A stretch of DNA of 64,000 nucleotides from JACVRW01 sp963771715 (GCA_963771715.1 CAVYUQ010000006.1:124001-188000); one strand, 5' to 3'. Shown: positions 55,499-63,768, counted from the first letter of the stretch. Translations and numbers: made by a program. Notes: generated by a model not told the origin, from the letters alone.

Positions 55499-57243
55499 GG
55501 AGCCGCGCCCGAACGGCGAGCCGCGCCCACCCGACCCCGCCGCGCTGTTCGTGATGCTCGACGGCATGCGCCGAATGGCGCCGCGCGAGCTGGAGGGTCA
55601 GGTAACCAACCTGATCCGCGAGTTCCTGCTGACGCTGCGCTCACTGATCGACTGGTACCTGGAGCGCCTCGACCGCGAGCCGCGCGAGCCACGCGTCGAG
55701 GACATCCCGATCGAGTAGTCGCGCCGCCCTCCCGCCCGCCCTCCGGGAAGCGGGGCAGGTGGCCGCCGGCGTCTCGGAGGATCAGGTTCCAGAGGCGGCG
55801 CACCTGCTGCGGGTGGCGGTGCGCGACGTTGCGGAACTCGCCGCGGTCGCGGCGGCGGTCGTAGAGGCGCAGCTCCTCGCGGCGGTTGCCGGCGATCAGG
55901 AGCCAGCGGTCGTCGCCCGCGCTCACGTAGGTGTTGTAGGAGGCGGTCCGGTAGCCGCGCTTCTTGCGCGGCTGCCTGCCGTTGAAGAGCGGCGAGAGGT
56001 CCGCGCCGTTCATGCCGCGCGGCTTGGCGACCCCGAGCATCGACAGAACTGTCGGGCCGATGTCGTGGGTGGAGGCGTAGTAGTTGCTCGTCCTGCCCTT
56101 CGCCTTCCCGGCCGGATGGCGCATCACCAGCGGCACGTGGGTCAGCTCCTGGTGCATCTCGGAGTAGCGCTTGCCCACCCAGCCGTGCTCGCCCAGCAGC
56201 ACGCCGTGGTCGCTCACCAGGACGACCAGCGTGTTGCCGGCGAGGCCGAGATCCTCGAGCCGGTCGAGGAAGTGCCCGAGCCACACGTCCACGAGCGTGA
56301 CCTCGGCGGCATAGAGCTGCTGCATGCGGCGCAGCAGCCGCCGCGAGAGGTGGATGTCGCTCGCGCGCGCCGCCGGCGTCTCGAACGGCTGGATCGGCTC
56401 GAGGCCGCCCCCGATGCGCGCCGGGCCGTACATGTCGACCAGGCGGCGGGGCGCGTCCCAGGGCTCGTGCGCGTCGAACGAGTCGACCACGAGCGCAAAC
56501 GGCTTCTGGCGTCCGCGGGCCCACTCGATCCAGCCCATCGCGTCGCGAAAGACCTTCGCCGCGTTGTAGTCCTGCTCGCGCCGGTTGCGGGGGTTCAGGG
56601 CCAGGTAGTTCGCCATGCGGCGCTCGGCGATGGTGCCCCGAAGCGCCTTCGGGAGGTAGTCGTCCAGCTCGCGCCGCGACGGCAGGTGCGGCGGCCGGCG
56701 CCGCACCGGCACCTGGCCCTCCACCAGCTCCACGCGGTCGAACTTGGCGCGGAAGCGCCTGTGGACGGGGAGCAGCAGGTGCGGGTTGTCGGTCACGTAG
56801 CCGGTCGTCCAGCCGGCCTCGCGGAGGGTCGCGGTCCACATCTCGCCGTCGCTCCCCACGGGCTCCCAGCCCGGCTGCGCCGGGAGGTCCTTCCAGCGCG
56901 GCTGCCAGCCCCGGAACGGGAAGGTGCGCTTCCCGGACATGATCGCCCGCCGCGCGGGAATCGTGGGCATGCCCTCGGGATAGACGTTCAGGAAGCGGAG
57001 GCCCTGCCGGCCCACCTTGTCCCAGCTCGCGGTGCGGGCGCGGCTGCCGTAGATGTGGTCGGCGCGGAGGCTGTCCATCACCACGACCACCACGTTCATG
57101 GGCGGGCGCGCCTGCGCGCCCGCACCCTGCGCTCCGAGCAGCGCCAGGCCGGCCGCCCCTGCGCCGCCGGCGCGAAGCAGCTCGCGACGGGAAACGGCGG
57201 GGGCTCGCGGGCACCGCCCGCTCGCATGTCCGTCCGGTGGCAC
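55165..57243 (-). CDS. Sulfatase-like hydrolase with Tat signal
   Basis: Alkaline-phosphatase-superfamily enzyme. Twin-arginine signal SRRELLRAGGAGAAGLALLG near the N-terminus (GTG 57243). Metal site VVVVMDSLRADHIYG and LVSDHGVLLGEHGWVGKRYS; nucleophile region reads PTIPARRAIMSGKR, with Thr where arylsulfatases have Cys or Ser (C/S-x-P-S-R), so formylglycine activation is not expected. Recognisable sequence ends near 55720 (NLILRDAGGHLPRFPEG); the frame continues antisense through the 76-aa gene and into the ArsA-like gene to 55165, so the natural stop is probably lost by an indel. Confidence 0.8.
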   Translation of the reverse strand: MPPDGHASGRCPRAPAVSRRELLRAGGAGAAGLALLGAQGAGAQARPPMNVVVVVMDSLRADHIYGSRARTASWDKVGRQGLRFLNVYPEGMPTIPARRAIMSGKRTFPFRGWQPRWKDLPAQPGWEPVGSDGEMWTATLREAGWTTGYVTDNPHLLLPVHRRFRAKFDRVELVEGQVPVRRRPPHLPSRRELDDYLPKALRGTIAERRMANYLALNPRNRREQDYNAAKVFRDAMGWIEWARGRQKPFALVVDSFDAHEPWDAPRRLVDMYGPARIGGGLEPIQPFETPAARASDIHLSRRLLRRMQQLYAAEVTLVDVWLGHFLDRLEDLGLAGNTLVVLVSDHGVLLGEHGWVGKRYSEMHQELTHVPLVMRHPAGKAKGRTSNYYASTHDIGPTVLSMLGVAKPRGMNGADLSPLFNGRQPRKKRGYRTASYNTYVSAGDDRWLLIAGNRREELRLYDRRRDRGEFRNVAHRHPQQVRRLWNLILRDAGGHLPRFPEGGREGGATTRSGCPRRVARAARGRGAPGTSRSVSAASAGTRGSGWLPDPPARAAPFGACRRASRTARRGRVGAARRSGAAPQPSSLSFWNWISSAPSSKRAPAAAYADRAGGSMIVRFWPPTRTITSSPIFFRLRSPRSANGTATLRVAVPLLVTSSWDRRSYSIAAGSSSPYTASASRSSISGPTTSRSR
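55488..55718 (+). CDS. Small conserved hypothetical protein
   Basis: 76 aa, ATG 55488 overlapping the ArsA-like stop by 11 nt. Pro-rich N-terminus, then one amphipathic helix (LEGQVTNLIREFLLTLRSLI followed by DWYLERL) and an acidic end. Translational coupling suggests it works with the ATPase, for example as a small partner. No domain recognised. Confidence 0.65.
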   Translation: MKAEEPRPNGEPRPPDPAALFVMLDGMRRMAPRELEGQVTNLIREFLLTLRSLIDWYLERLDREPREPRVEDIPIE

Positions 57244-57249
57244 CCGGAG

Positions 57250-57468
57250 TTACCGGCCCTTGCTGATGTCGATCGAGCGGATCGCGTGCTCTTCCGGCAG
57301 CTTCGAGAGCACCTCACGGACGACGTCGTGCACGTCCCGCTCGTCGTGGCCGAAGTCGTCGAGGAACGACTTCAGCGCTGTGAAGGTGATTTTCAGCTGG
57401 GCGGGCGTGAGGTCGAGCCGGTACGCGATCTCGTCCGGCCCGATGAGGTGCAGGTCGTCGTCGGCCAT
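57250..57468 (-). CDS. Small conserved hypothetical protein
   Basis: 72 aa from ATG 57468 (ADDDLHLIGPDEIAYRLDLT). Looks like a compact helical domain (PAQLKITFTALKSFLDDFGH) with a charged end. No family recognised. It lies 6 nt before the sulfatase-like gene on the same strand and is divergent from the EVE-domain gene. Confidence 0.6.
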   Translation of the reverse strand: MADDDLHLIGPDEIAYRLDLTPAQLKITFTALKSFLDDFGHDERDVHDVVREVLSKLPEEHAIRSIDISKGR

Positions 57469-57502
57469 GAGTGCCGGACAGCGTACAAAGTAGGCTTGAA
57501 GC

Positions 57503-57958
57503 GTGGCGAAGACCTGGGTGCTGACCGGATCGCTCGACAACTTCCGCGCCACGCGCGAGCACGGGTTTCGCGTGATCGGAGCCAAGGAGGGCCGGCGCGG
57601 GATGGCCGAGCAGATCGCGCCGGGCGACCGGATCGTCTTCTACGTGACGGGCGTGCAGGCGTTCGGCGGGATCGTGCGCGTGACGGGGGAGATGTACGAG
57701 GACCGCGAGAAGATCTGGCCCGGCAAGCCCGGCAAGGTCGACCCGTATCCGTGGCGCTTCGAGACCGAGCCGGAGATCGTGCTCGACGAGGACGACTTCG
57801 TGCCTGCCGTCGAGTTCGTCGGGGAGCTGGAGCACATCGCCAAGTGGCCCGCGGAGCACTGGCAGCTCGCCTTCCAGGGCCAGCTTCGGACCGTCTCGGA
57901 CGCGGACGCGGAGCTGCTCGAGCGTCGCATCCGCGACGGCGCCCGCGCCGCGGTGTGA
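57503..57958 (+). CDS. EVE (PUA-like) domain protein
   Basis: 151 aa. EVE-domain hallmarks: WVLTGSLDNFRATREHGFRV, KEGRRGMAEQIAPGDRIVFY and the aromatic-rich KVDPYPWRFETEPEIVLDED. EVE/PUA-like domains bind modified bases in DNA or RNA (5-methylcytosine and similar) and occur alone or in modification-dependent defence systems. No nuclease is fused or adjacent. Start GTG 57503; the stop overlaps the next gene (GTGA). Confidence 0.85.
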   Translation: MAKTWVLTGSLDNFRATREHGFRVIGAKEGRRGMAEQIAPGDRIVFYVTGVQAFGGIVRVTGEMYEDREKIWPGKPGKVDPYPWRFETEPEIVLDEDDFVPAVEFVGELEHIAKWPAEHWQLAFQGQLRTVSDADAELLERRIRDGARAAV

Positions 57959-58341
57959 TCCACACCCGGCACTACACGCTCGAGGAGGCGTCGGAGCTGC
58001 TTCCGAGGGTGGTCGGCCTCGTCGAGCGCATGCGCGGGGCTCGCAACCGGCTCGGTGACCGCGAGGCACGCGAGGCGCTCTCCGAGGCCGGCCCGACGAA
58101 CGGCGGCGGCACGCCCGGCCGGACCGTCTCCGAGGGCTTCCTCGAGCTGCGCGACTCCATGATCGAGCTGCGCGAGCTCGAGGTGGTCCTGCGCGACCTC
58201 GACCGCGCCCTGCTCGACTTCCCCTCGCTCCGCGACGGCCAGGAGGTCTACCTCTGCTGGCAGGAGGGCGAGGACGAGATCGGCTACTGGCACGAGCCCG
58301 AAGCCGGCTTCGCCGGGCGGCGGCCGCTCGACGATGGCTGA
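57955..58341 (+). CDS. DUF2203 family protein
   Basis: 128 aa. Matches the DUF2203 pattern: YTLEEASELLPRVVGLVERM at the N-terminus, helical middle, FPSLRDGQEVYLCWQEGEDE and IGYWHEPEAGFAGRRPL at the end. The conserved Trp/His/Glu near the C-terminus suggest a binding pocket. Function unknown. GTG 57955 overlaps the EVE stop by 4 nt and its stop overlaps the next gene by 8 nt, so it is the middle gene of a three-gene operon. Confidence 0.82.
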   Translation: MIHTRHYTLEEASELLPRVVGLVERMRGARNRLGDREAREALSEAGPTNGGGTPGRTVSEGFLELRDSMIELRELEVVLRDLDRALLDFPSLRDGQEVYLCWQEGEDEIGYWHEPEAGFAGRRPLDDG

Positions 58342-58870
58342 GCTGGCGCGGCGCGCCCTGCGGGCCGCGCGGCTGCTCAACTTCGAGCAGCGCGTGGCGG
58401 CCGCGGCCTCGATCGGCCTGATCGTGAGCACCTTCGGGCCGTTCTCGTTCGTGGAGGCCGGGGAGCTGCTGCTCGCCGGCGGAGTGCTAGCGCTGCTGCT
58501 GGCGCGCGCCGAGGGCAAGCGCTTCCACCTTCCGTTCGGCGACGGAACCGCCATCGCCGCCGCCGGCATCTGGGCCGGCGCGCTGATCGTGGCCCGGCTG
58601 TTCGACCGCTCGCTCGGCCAGAACCTGCTGGCGCTGGCCTGCGCCGCGATCCTGTTCCTCGCGGGGGCACGCGAGCGCGCCAAGCGGCCGGCCGACGACC
58701 TGCCGCCCGAGCTGGAGACCCCGCCGATCCGCAAGCGGCGCCCGCCGCGCCGCCCGGGCGCGGCCGCCGAGGCCACCACCGAGCCGCTGCCGCCGCCGGA
58801 GTTCAAGCCCTACGAGCCGCGCTCCGGCGAGCAGCTGCATCTCGGGCCGGACGACCCGGAAGACGCATGA
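58334..58870 (+). CDS. Membrane protein, function unknown
   Basis: 178 aa. Three hydrophobic segments: about 22-38 (AAAASIGLIVSTFGPFSFVE), 43-58 (ELLLAGGVLALLLAR) and 75-110 (AIAAAGIWAGALIVARLF, then LLALACAAILFLAG). The C-terminal 65 residues are a Pro/Arg/Glu-rich cytoplasmic tail. Overlaps the DUF2203 stop. Its 3' end overlaps the convergent MFS gene by 68 nt. Confidence 0.68.
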   Translation: MAELARRALRAARLLNFEQRVAAAASIGLIVSTFGPFSFVEAGELLLAGGVLALLLARAEGKRFHLPFGDGTAIAAAGIWAGALIVARLFDRSLGQNLLALACAAILFLAGARERAKRPADDLPPELETPPIRKRRPPRRPGAAAEATTEPLPPPEFKPYEPRSGEQLHLGPDDPEDA

Positions 58871-60056
58871 GCGTCACACCCACCGCGGCGGCCACCATCT
58901 GGAGCGCGGCCGCCATCACGAGCGCCTCGGCCGAGCCGAGGCCGGTGACCACCACGCCGGCCAGCGCGGCGCCCAGCGCGAAGGACCCCACCTTCAGCCC
59001 CACGGCCGTGGTGAACACCTGCCCGTAGAGCGACGGCGGCACGTAGCGCTGGCGGGTGGCGAACTGGGCCGCCAGCGCGGGGCCGTCCACGAGCGCCGCC
59101 AGCGACACCAGCGCCAGGAACACCGGCAGCGAGCCCGCGAGCGGCCAGCTCAGCATCAGCAGGCCGAAGACCGCGTACCCGGTGAGCACGATCCGCTCGG
59201 GCGGGAAGCGGCGCTGGATGCGGACGAGGCTCAGCGCGCCGAGCGTGGAGCCGACCGCGAACGCCGCCCACATGTATCCGGCGGCGCTCCTGTCCACCCC
59301 GAGGTGATCGACCGCGAAGATCGGGAAGGCCACGGTGAGCAGCCCGAGACCGCCCAGCCCGATCGCGGCCGCCGCGGTCACGCCGCGCAGCTGCGGCACC
59401 ATCGCGATCTGGCGCAGGCCGTCGGCCGCGATGCTCCAGAGCGTCCGCTCGTCCGCCCGCTCCGGCGGCGAGTCGAGCCCCGGGATGCGCACGATCAGCG
59501 CCAGGGCGGCCAGCGCGAGGCCGGCCTCCACGAGCAGCGGCGCCTCCGGCCCCACGACGGCGGACAGCGTGCCGGCCAGCGCCGGGCCGGTCACGAGCGC
59601 CGAGTTGAAGCTCGTGGTCTCGACCGCGTTCGCAGGCGGCAGCAGCTCGCCCGGCACAAGCGCCGGGATCATGCTCGTGAAGCCGCCGAACGAGAGCGGG
59701 TAGGTGATGCCCGCCGGCAGCACCACGAGCGGGATCACCCAGGCCGGCGCGTGGCCCACGAGCACCACGAGCGCCACGAGCACGCAGGCGATCACGATCT
59801 GGTCGATCACCATCAGCGTCCGCCGCCGGCCCGTGAGGTCGAGCCACGCGCCGAGCAGCGGCCCGCTGATCAGGCTCGGCAGCGTGATCGCAGCCACGGC
59901 CGCGCCGGCGAGCCCCGCGCTGTCGGTCCGGTCGAGCACGAGCAGCACCACGCCCACCGAGAACATCTCGTCGGAGACCCGCGCCAGCGTGGCCGCCGAC
60001 AGGAACTTGAGGTAGCCGGGCTGCGCGCGCAGCCCCCTCAGCGAGTCGCGGTCCAT
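58803..60056 (-). CDS. MFS transporter
   Basis: 417 aa from ATG 60056, about twelve membrane segments. MFS loop motif in AWLDLTGRRRTLMVID (loop 2-3), and SIIPALVPGELLPPANAV-like MIPALVPGELLPPANA typical of the MFS_3/enterobactin-exporter-like group. Probably an efflux pump. It overlaps the FAD oxidase stop by one base (TGATG), so the two are coupled; in this position it might export a product of the nearby modified-peptide genes. That link is inference. Confidence 0.87.
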   Translation of the reverse strand: MDRDSLRGLRAQPGYLKFLSAATLARVSDEMFSVGVVLLVLDRTDSAGLAGAAVAAITLPSLISGPLLGAWLDLTGRRRTLMVIDQIVIACVLVALVVLVGHAPAWVIPLVVLPAGITYPLSFGGFTSMIPALVPGELLPPANAVETTSFNSALVTGPALAGTLSAVVGPEAPLLVEAGLALAALALIVRIPGLDSPPERADERTLWSIAADGLRQIAMVPQLRGVTAAAAIGLGGLGLLTVAFPIFAVDHLGVDRSAAGYMWAAFAVGSTLGALSLVRIQRRFPPERIVLTGYAVFGLLMLSWPLAGSLPVFLALVSLAALVDGPALAAQFATRQRYVPPSLYGQVFTTAVGLKVGSFALGAALAGVVVTGLGSAEALVMAAALQMVAAAVGVTLMRLPGRPARDAAARRSAARRA

Positions 60057-61519
60057 CAGCGCGCCGGCGGTATCGCCTGCCGGAAGCGGAAGCGGAAGTC
60101 GGGGTCCACCTGCTTCTTGATCTCGCGCAGGCGCTCCAGGTTCGAGCCGTAGTAGGCGCGCTGCCAGCCGTCCAGCTGCGGGTCGATGTAGTTCTGGTAC
60201 GCCTCGCCCGAGGCGTGCGGCCGCAGGGCGCGCCACACGCCGTTGATCCAGCGCCGGCTGGCGCGCCCGGCCGCGCCGCCGCTGAAGTACGCGAGGTACT
60301 GGAGCGAGAACAGCATGTCGCGGTGCACGAACGCGGTCGCGTCGGCGGCCGGCCGGTTGAGCGCTCCCCCGTAGGCGTCGAGCAGCAGGGCTCCGGAGCC
60401 GAGCGACGGATTGCGCTGACGCCGCTCGATCCAGTCGATCATGATCGCCCGGCCCCTCGGCCCGAGCCGCTTGTCGAAGTAGTCCGACTTGGCGAAGAAG
60501 CTCGAACGCGTGGACCTGTGGCAGGCCGCGAAGCCGGAGTCGAGGCAGCCCGCCCAGCGCAGGACCAGCGAGAAGTAGCTCGAGCTGCCGCTGCTGAGGC
60601 TCGCGCCGGCCACGCGCGTGAGCGGCCCGACGAGCCTGCGCAGCGCGGCCACGTCGCCGAAGTACTGCCCGAGTGCGGCCACGCGCGGCAAGCCGGAGCC
60701 GCCGGTGGTGCCGAGCGAGAAGATCGAGGTGAGCGCCGGCGGCGCGTCTGGCGCGAAGCGCTGCCACGCCGCCAGCGCCTCCTCGGCCTGCGACCAGGGC
60801 CACGACACGCTGAACCACGCCGCGCCCGGCGCGCGGTGGGCCTTCAGCGTCAGCGACGTCACGATGCCGAAGTTCCCGCCGCCACCGCCGCGGCAGGCCC
60901 AGTAGAGGTCCTCGTTCGTGTTGGCATCCACGTGGCGGACGCGCCCGTCGGCGGTCACCACGCGCGCGGCCACGAGTCTGTCGCTCGTGAGCCCGAAGCG
61001 CCGCCCGGCCAGCCCGTGCCCGCCGCCGAGCGCGAGGCCGGCGATGCCCACGGAGGGGCAGGAGCCGGACGGCACGGACAGCCCGCGGCGCGTGAGGGCG
61101 CGCTGGACGTCGATCAGCTGGGCGCCCGCGCCGATCCTGGCGCGGCCATTCGAGACCCTCACGCCGCGGAGGCGAGACAGGTCGATCACGACGCCGTCCG
61201 AGGTCGTGGAGTACCCGGCGTAGCTGTGGCCGCCGGAGCGGGCCACCACCCTGACGTCGAAGCGGTCCGCCCAGCGCACGACCGCCGCCACGTCCGCGGT
61301 GCTCTCCGCGATCACCAGCGCGTCGGGCCGGACGCCCTCGAAGCGGCGGTTGTAGACGATGCGCGTGCTGTCGCGGGGCACGAGCACCCGGCCCCTCACC
61401 GCCGACCTGAGCTCCCTGAGCGCCCGCCTGGAGAGGTCCGCGGGCTCCGCGGGCAGCCGCAGGAGGACCGCGCCGCCCGCTGCGCCTACGAGGAACTGGC
61501 GACGGTCGAGCTCGGCCAT
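60056..61519 (-). CDS. FAD-dependent oxidoreductase, BBE type (bicovalent flavin)
   Basis: 487 aa. N-terminal Tat-like segment DRRQFLVGAAGGAVLL. PCMH-type FAD domain with both covalent FAD ligands of berberine-bridge-type oxidases: His in VARSGGHSYAGY (H98) and Cys in VPSGSCPSVGIAGLALGGGH (C154). C-terminal BBE motif GEAYQNYIDPQLDGWQRAYY. Such enzymes oxidise alcohols, sugars or natural-product intermediates with O2. Coupled to an MFS transporter and next to a regulator, a common secondary-metabolism arrangement. Confidence 0.9.
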   Translation of the reverse strand: MAELDRRQFLVGAAGGAVLLRLPAEPADLSRRALRELRSAVRGRVLVPRDSTRIVYNRRFEGVRPDALVIAESTADVAAVVRWADRFDVRVVARSGGHSYAGYSTTSDGVVIDLSRLRGVRVSNGRARIGAGAQLIDVQRALTRRGLSVPSGSCPSVGIAGLALGGGHGLAGRRFGLTSDRLVAARVVTADGRVRHVDANTNEDLYWACRGGGGGNFGIVTSLTLKAHRAPGAAWFSVSWPWSQAEEALAAWQRFAPDAPPALTSIFSLGTTGGSGLPRVAALGQYFGDVAALRRLVGPLTRVAGASLSSGSSSYFSLVLRWAGCLDSGFAACHRSTRSSFFAKSDYFDKRLGPRGRAIMIDWIERRQRNPSLGSGALLLDAYGGALNRPAADATAFVHRDMLFSLQYLAYFSGGAAGRASRRWINGVWRALRPHASGEAYQNYIDPQLDGWQRAYYGSNLERLREIKKQVDPDFRFRFRQAIPPAR

Positions 61520-61523
61520 CCGC

Positions 61524-62189
61524 TCATTCCAGCAGACCCCTGCGCATGGCCTCCGCCACCGCCGCCGCCCGCTCCGAGACGCCGAGCTTCTCGTAGACGT
61601 GGTGAAGGTGGGTCTTCACCGTCGCCGTGCTCAGGTGCAGCGCGCGGCCGATCTGCGGCGCGCTGAGGCCCTCGGCGATCAGCGTCAGGGTCTCGCGCTC
61701 GCGCTCGCTCATCACGGGCCGGTCGCGCGGGGCGCGCAGCCTGATCTCGCCGGCGATGCCCGCCTGGAGCTGGGGTGACAGCACCGTGCGGCCGCGGGCC
61801 ACGGCGGTGATCGCGTCGCACAGCTCGCGTGCGCTCGCCTCCTTCGTCAGGTAGCCGGCCGCGCCCTCCGCGAGCGCGGCGTACACCTCGCATGGATCGG
61901 CGTGCGCGTCCATCAGCACCACGCGCGTGCCGAGGCCGTCGCGCGCCACCGCATGCAGGACCTGCTCGCCGGACAGGCCGCTGAGCCTCCTGTCGATCAC
62001 GGCCACGTCGGGATGCTGCGCGCCGATCGCCTCCAGCGCCTCCCTGCCGTTGGCGGCCTGCCCGACGAGCTCGAGCTCCGGGCGCTCGCGGATCGCGCGC
62101 GTCAGCGCGTCCCGGTAGAGGGGCTGGCCGTCCGCGGCCAGGACGCGCACTCGCCGTCCTGGGCTCGCACGAGGTCCCTCACTGAGCAA
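61524..62189 (-). CDS. NarL/LuxR-family response regulator
   Basis: 221 aa. Receiver domain at about 13-125 with phospho-acceptor Asp in VAVIDRRLSG (D66) and conserved Lys in GYLTKEAS (K116); the acidic pair is reduced to one Asp (VLAADGQPLYR) and the usual Thr/Ser strand reads VVLMDAH. LuxR-type HTH at about 155-215 (SERERETLTLIAEGLSAPQI, VKTHLHHVYEKLGVSERAAA). No histidine kinase nearby. Start TTG 62189 or GTG 62150. It lies 4 nt upstream of the oxidase gene and could control it. Confidence 0.88.
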   Translation of the reverse strand: MLSEGPRASPGRRVRVLAADGQPLYRDALTRAIRERPELELVGQAANGREALEAIGAQHPDVAVIDRRLSGLSGEQVLHAVARDGLGTRVVLMDAHADPCEVYAALAEGAAGYLTKEASARELCDAITAVARGRTVLSPQLQAGIAGEIRLRAPRDRPVMSERERETLTLIAEGLSAPQIGRALHLSTATVKTHLHHVYEKLGVSERAAAVAEAMRRGLLE

Positions 62190-62260
62190 GATTCATGAGT
62201 TGTACCAGTCAGCGGCGAGTTTTGCTCTAAGACTGCTGAGCATGCGCGTGGAGGACCGGC

Positions 62261-62848
62261 TCACTCGTCGTCGTCGCTCGGCGGTGACTCAAATTGCATG
62301 AGCACCACCCGGGTCGGCACGCCGTCCTCATCGGACTGCTTGAGCCGCCCGGCGCTGCGCGACCTGACCTTCTCCGCCTCCGCGAACGCCTTCGCCATCA
62401 CGGCCGACATCTCCCTCCAGCCCTGCTCGTCCAACACCATCGGGCTGTGCGTGAGGTACCGGTCGGGGCGCGAGTCGAACGTGCCGGCCTTGATCGCGTC
62501 CGAGACGTCCGCCCAGACGATCTCGAGCGCCGTGTCCGAGATCGTCTGGCGCGCGGAGCGCGGAATTCGCTTCCAGTCGCGGTCGCTGAAGAAGGGCCGG
62601 ATCACGGCGCGGTAGTAATGCTCGATCGCGCCGCGGCGCTGCGCGGTGTCCACGAGCTCGATGCAGCCCAGGTCGAGCAGGGCGCGCACGTGGTAGCTCA
62701 CGTTCGGCAGCCGCTCGTCGATCGTCTCGGCGATCTCGTTCGGGCTCGCGACGCGCTCGTTGAGGATCACGAGGATGCGCGCCCGCATCGGATGGGACAG
62801 CGCCTTCGCGATGCGCGGGTCGACGAGATCCAGCGTCGAGCGGGCCAC
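62261..62848 (-). CDS. ArsR-like HTH transcriptional regulator
   Basis: 195 aa. Winged helix at about 10-75 (RIAKALSHPMRARILVILNE, SPNEIAETIDERLPNVSYHV). The C-terminal 110 residues are helical with an acidic tail and may bind a ligand. Divergent from the methyltransferase gene with only 23 nt between starts, so it is well placed to repress that operon. The 71-nt gap between 62190 and 62260 shows no further feature. Confidence 0.85.
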   Translation of the reverse strand: MARSTLDLVDPRIAKALSHPMRARILVILNERVASPNEIAETIDERLPNVSYHVRALLDLGCIELVDTAQRRGAIEHYYRAVIRPFFSDRDWKRIPRSARQTISDTALEIVWADVSDAIKAGTFDSRPDRYLTHSPMVLDEQGWREMSAVMAKAFAEAEKVRSRSAGRLKQSDEDGVPTRVVLMQFESPPSDDDE

Positions 62849-62871
62849 AGCGCGACCTTAATCGAATTCTG

Positions 62872-63669
62872 ATGGCTGCGCTTCAGGTGGAGAGCAGCAT
62901 CGAATACGACGCGTTCGCCCCCTATTACGACGCATTCACCGAGGACTCGGACTACGAGACCTGGACGGTCCACGTGCTCGCCCTGCTTCGAGATCACGGC
63001 CTGCGCGGGCGCCGCCTGCTCGACCTGGCCTGCGGGAGCGGCAAGAGCTTCGCCGGCTTTCTCGGGCGCGGCTTCGAGGTCACGGGCTGCGACTCCTCGC
63101 GCGGGATGCTGGAGCTGGCCTCGCGCCGGGCGCCGAGCGCGACCCTGGTGGAGGCCGACCTGCGCGAACTGCCGCCGCTCGGCGGCTTCGACGTCGTCAC
63201 CTGCTTCGACGACTCGCTGAACTACCTGACCGACGAGGACGAGCTCGGCGCCGCCTTCGCCGGCATCGCGCGAAACCTGCGCCCCGGCGGCCTGGCTGCG
63301 TTCGACCTCAACTCGCTGGCCGCGTACCGCTCGACGTTCGCCTCCGACCGCGTGACGGAGCGCGCCGGCGTGGTGTTCGCGTGGCGCGGGTTCGGCACGG
63401 CGGACGCCCGACCTGGCTGCGCCGTCGAGGCGCAGATCGACGTGTTCGCTTCCGTGGAGGCCGGCGCGTACGAGCGTGTGGTGACGCGCCACCGCCAGCG
63501 CCACTTCGAGCGCGACCGGGTACTCGCGCTGCTCGCCGAGGCGCGACTCGAATGCCTTGCGGTCCACGGTGTGCTCCCGGACGCGTCGCTCGCCGAGCCC
63601 GCAGACGAGAGCCGCCACCTGAAGGTGCTCTACATCGCGAGACGAGCGGAAGGAGGTGATTCCGAGTGA
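62872..63669 (+). CDS. Class I SAM-dependent methyltransferase
   Basis: 265 aa. SAM-binding motif I LLDLACGSGKSFAGFL (about 49-64), acidic motif II region VTGCDSSRGML, motif post-II EADLRELPPLGGFDVVTCFD and DSLNYLTDEDE. C-terminal beta-rich part as in small-molecule methyltransferases. Its TGA is embedded in the GTGA start of the following 20-codon ORF, so the two are translated in tandem. This suggests modification of that peptide or its product; substrate not visible from sequence. Confidence 0.88.
   Translation: MAALQVESSIEYDAFAPYYDAFTEDSDYETWTVHVLALLRDHGLRGRRLLDLACGSGKSFAGFLGRGFEVTGCDSSRGMLELASRRAPSATLVEADLRELPPLGGFDVVTCFDDSLNYLTDEDELGAAFAGIARNLRPGGLAAFDLNSLAAYRSTFASDRVTERAGVVFAWRGFGTADARPGCAVEAQIDVFASVEAGAYERVVTRHRQRHFERDRVLALLAEARLECLAVHGVLPDASLAEPADESRHLKVLYIARRAEGGDSE
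63650..63661 (+). promoter_or_regulatory. Near-perfect Shine-Dalgarno for the 20-aa peptide ORF
   Basis: AAGGAGGTGATT matches 11 of 12 bases of the full complement of the 16S 3' end (AAGGAGGTGATC), 4 nt before the GTG at 63666 and inside the methyltransferase coding end. Few genes in the window have more than a 5-6 base match, so this marks a highly translated start. Confidence 0.8.
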
Positions 63670-63728
63670 CGATCAAGAAGACGGACAAGCCCGTCCTGCC
63701 GACGCTTTCGGTGACCAAGATCGGATGA
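63666..63728 (+). CDS. 20-aa putative RiPP precursor peptide
   Basis: Encodes MTIKKTDKPVLPTLSVTKIG. GTG start (GTGA overlap with the methyltransferase stop) is served by the AAGGAGGTGAT ribosome-binding site. The next gene downstream starts with a PqqD/RRE-like domain, the kind that binds precursor leader peptides. The peptide has no Cys, but four Thr (including the second residue), one Ser and five Lys, with a basic N-terminal half (possible leader) and a Thr/Ser-containing C-terminal half (possible core). It is far shorter than usual precursors, comparable only to very small ones such as the microcin C7 type. Chance ORF is the alternative, but ribosome-binding site, coupling and context argue against it. 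Confidence 0.6.
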   Translation: MTIKKTDKPVLPTLSVTKIG

Positions 63729-63740
63729 TCCACTCGCGGC

Positions 63741-63768
63741 CCCGGCCCGGCGGCGGCGCCGGGCCGGG
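63741..63768 (+). terminator. 11-bp GC hairpin between the peptide ORF and the RRE-domain gene
   Basis: CCCGGCCCGGC (63741-63751) and GCCGGGCCGGG (63758-63768) are perfect inverted repeats with a 6-nt loop, 12 nt after the peptide stop. No U-tract. Likely a partial terminator or 3' stabiliser that keeps peptide mRNA in excess over the downstream enzyme mRNA. Confidence 0.6.

Noticed and set aside
57503..57958. EVE protein as part of a modification-dependent restriction system
   Set aside because: No nuclease, helicase or methylase gene is adjacent; neighbours are DUF2203 and a membrane protein.
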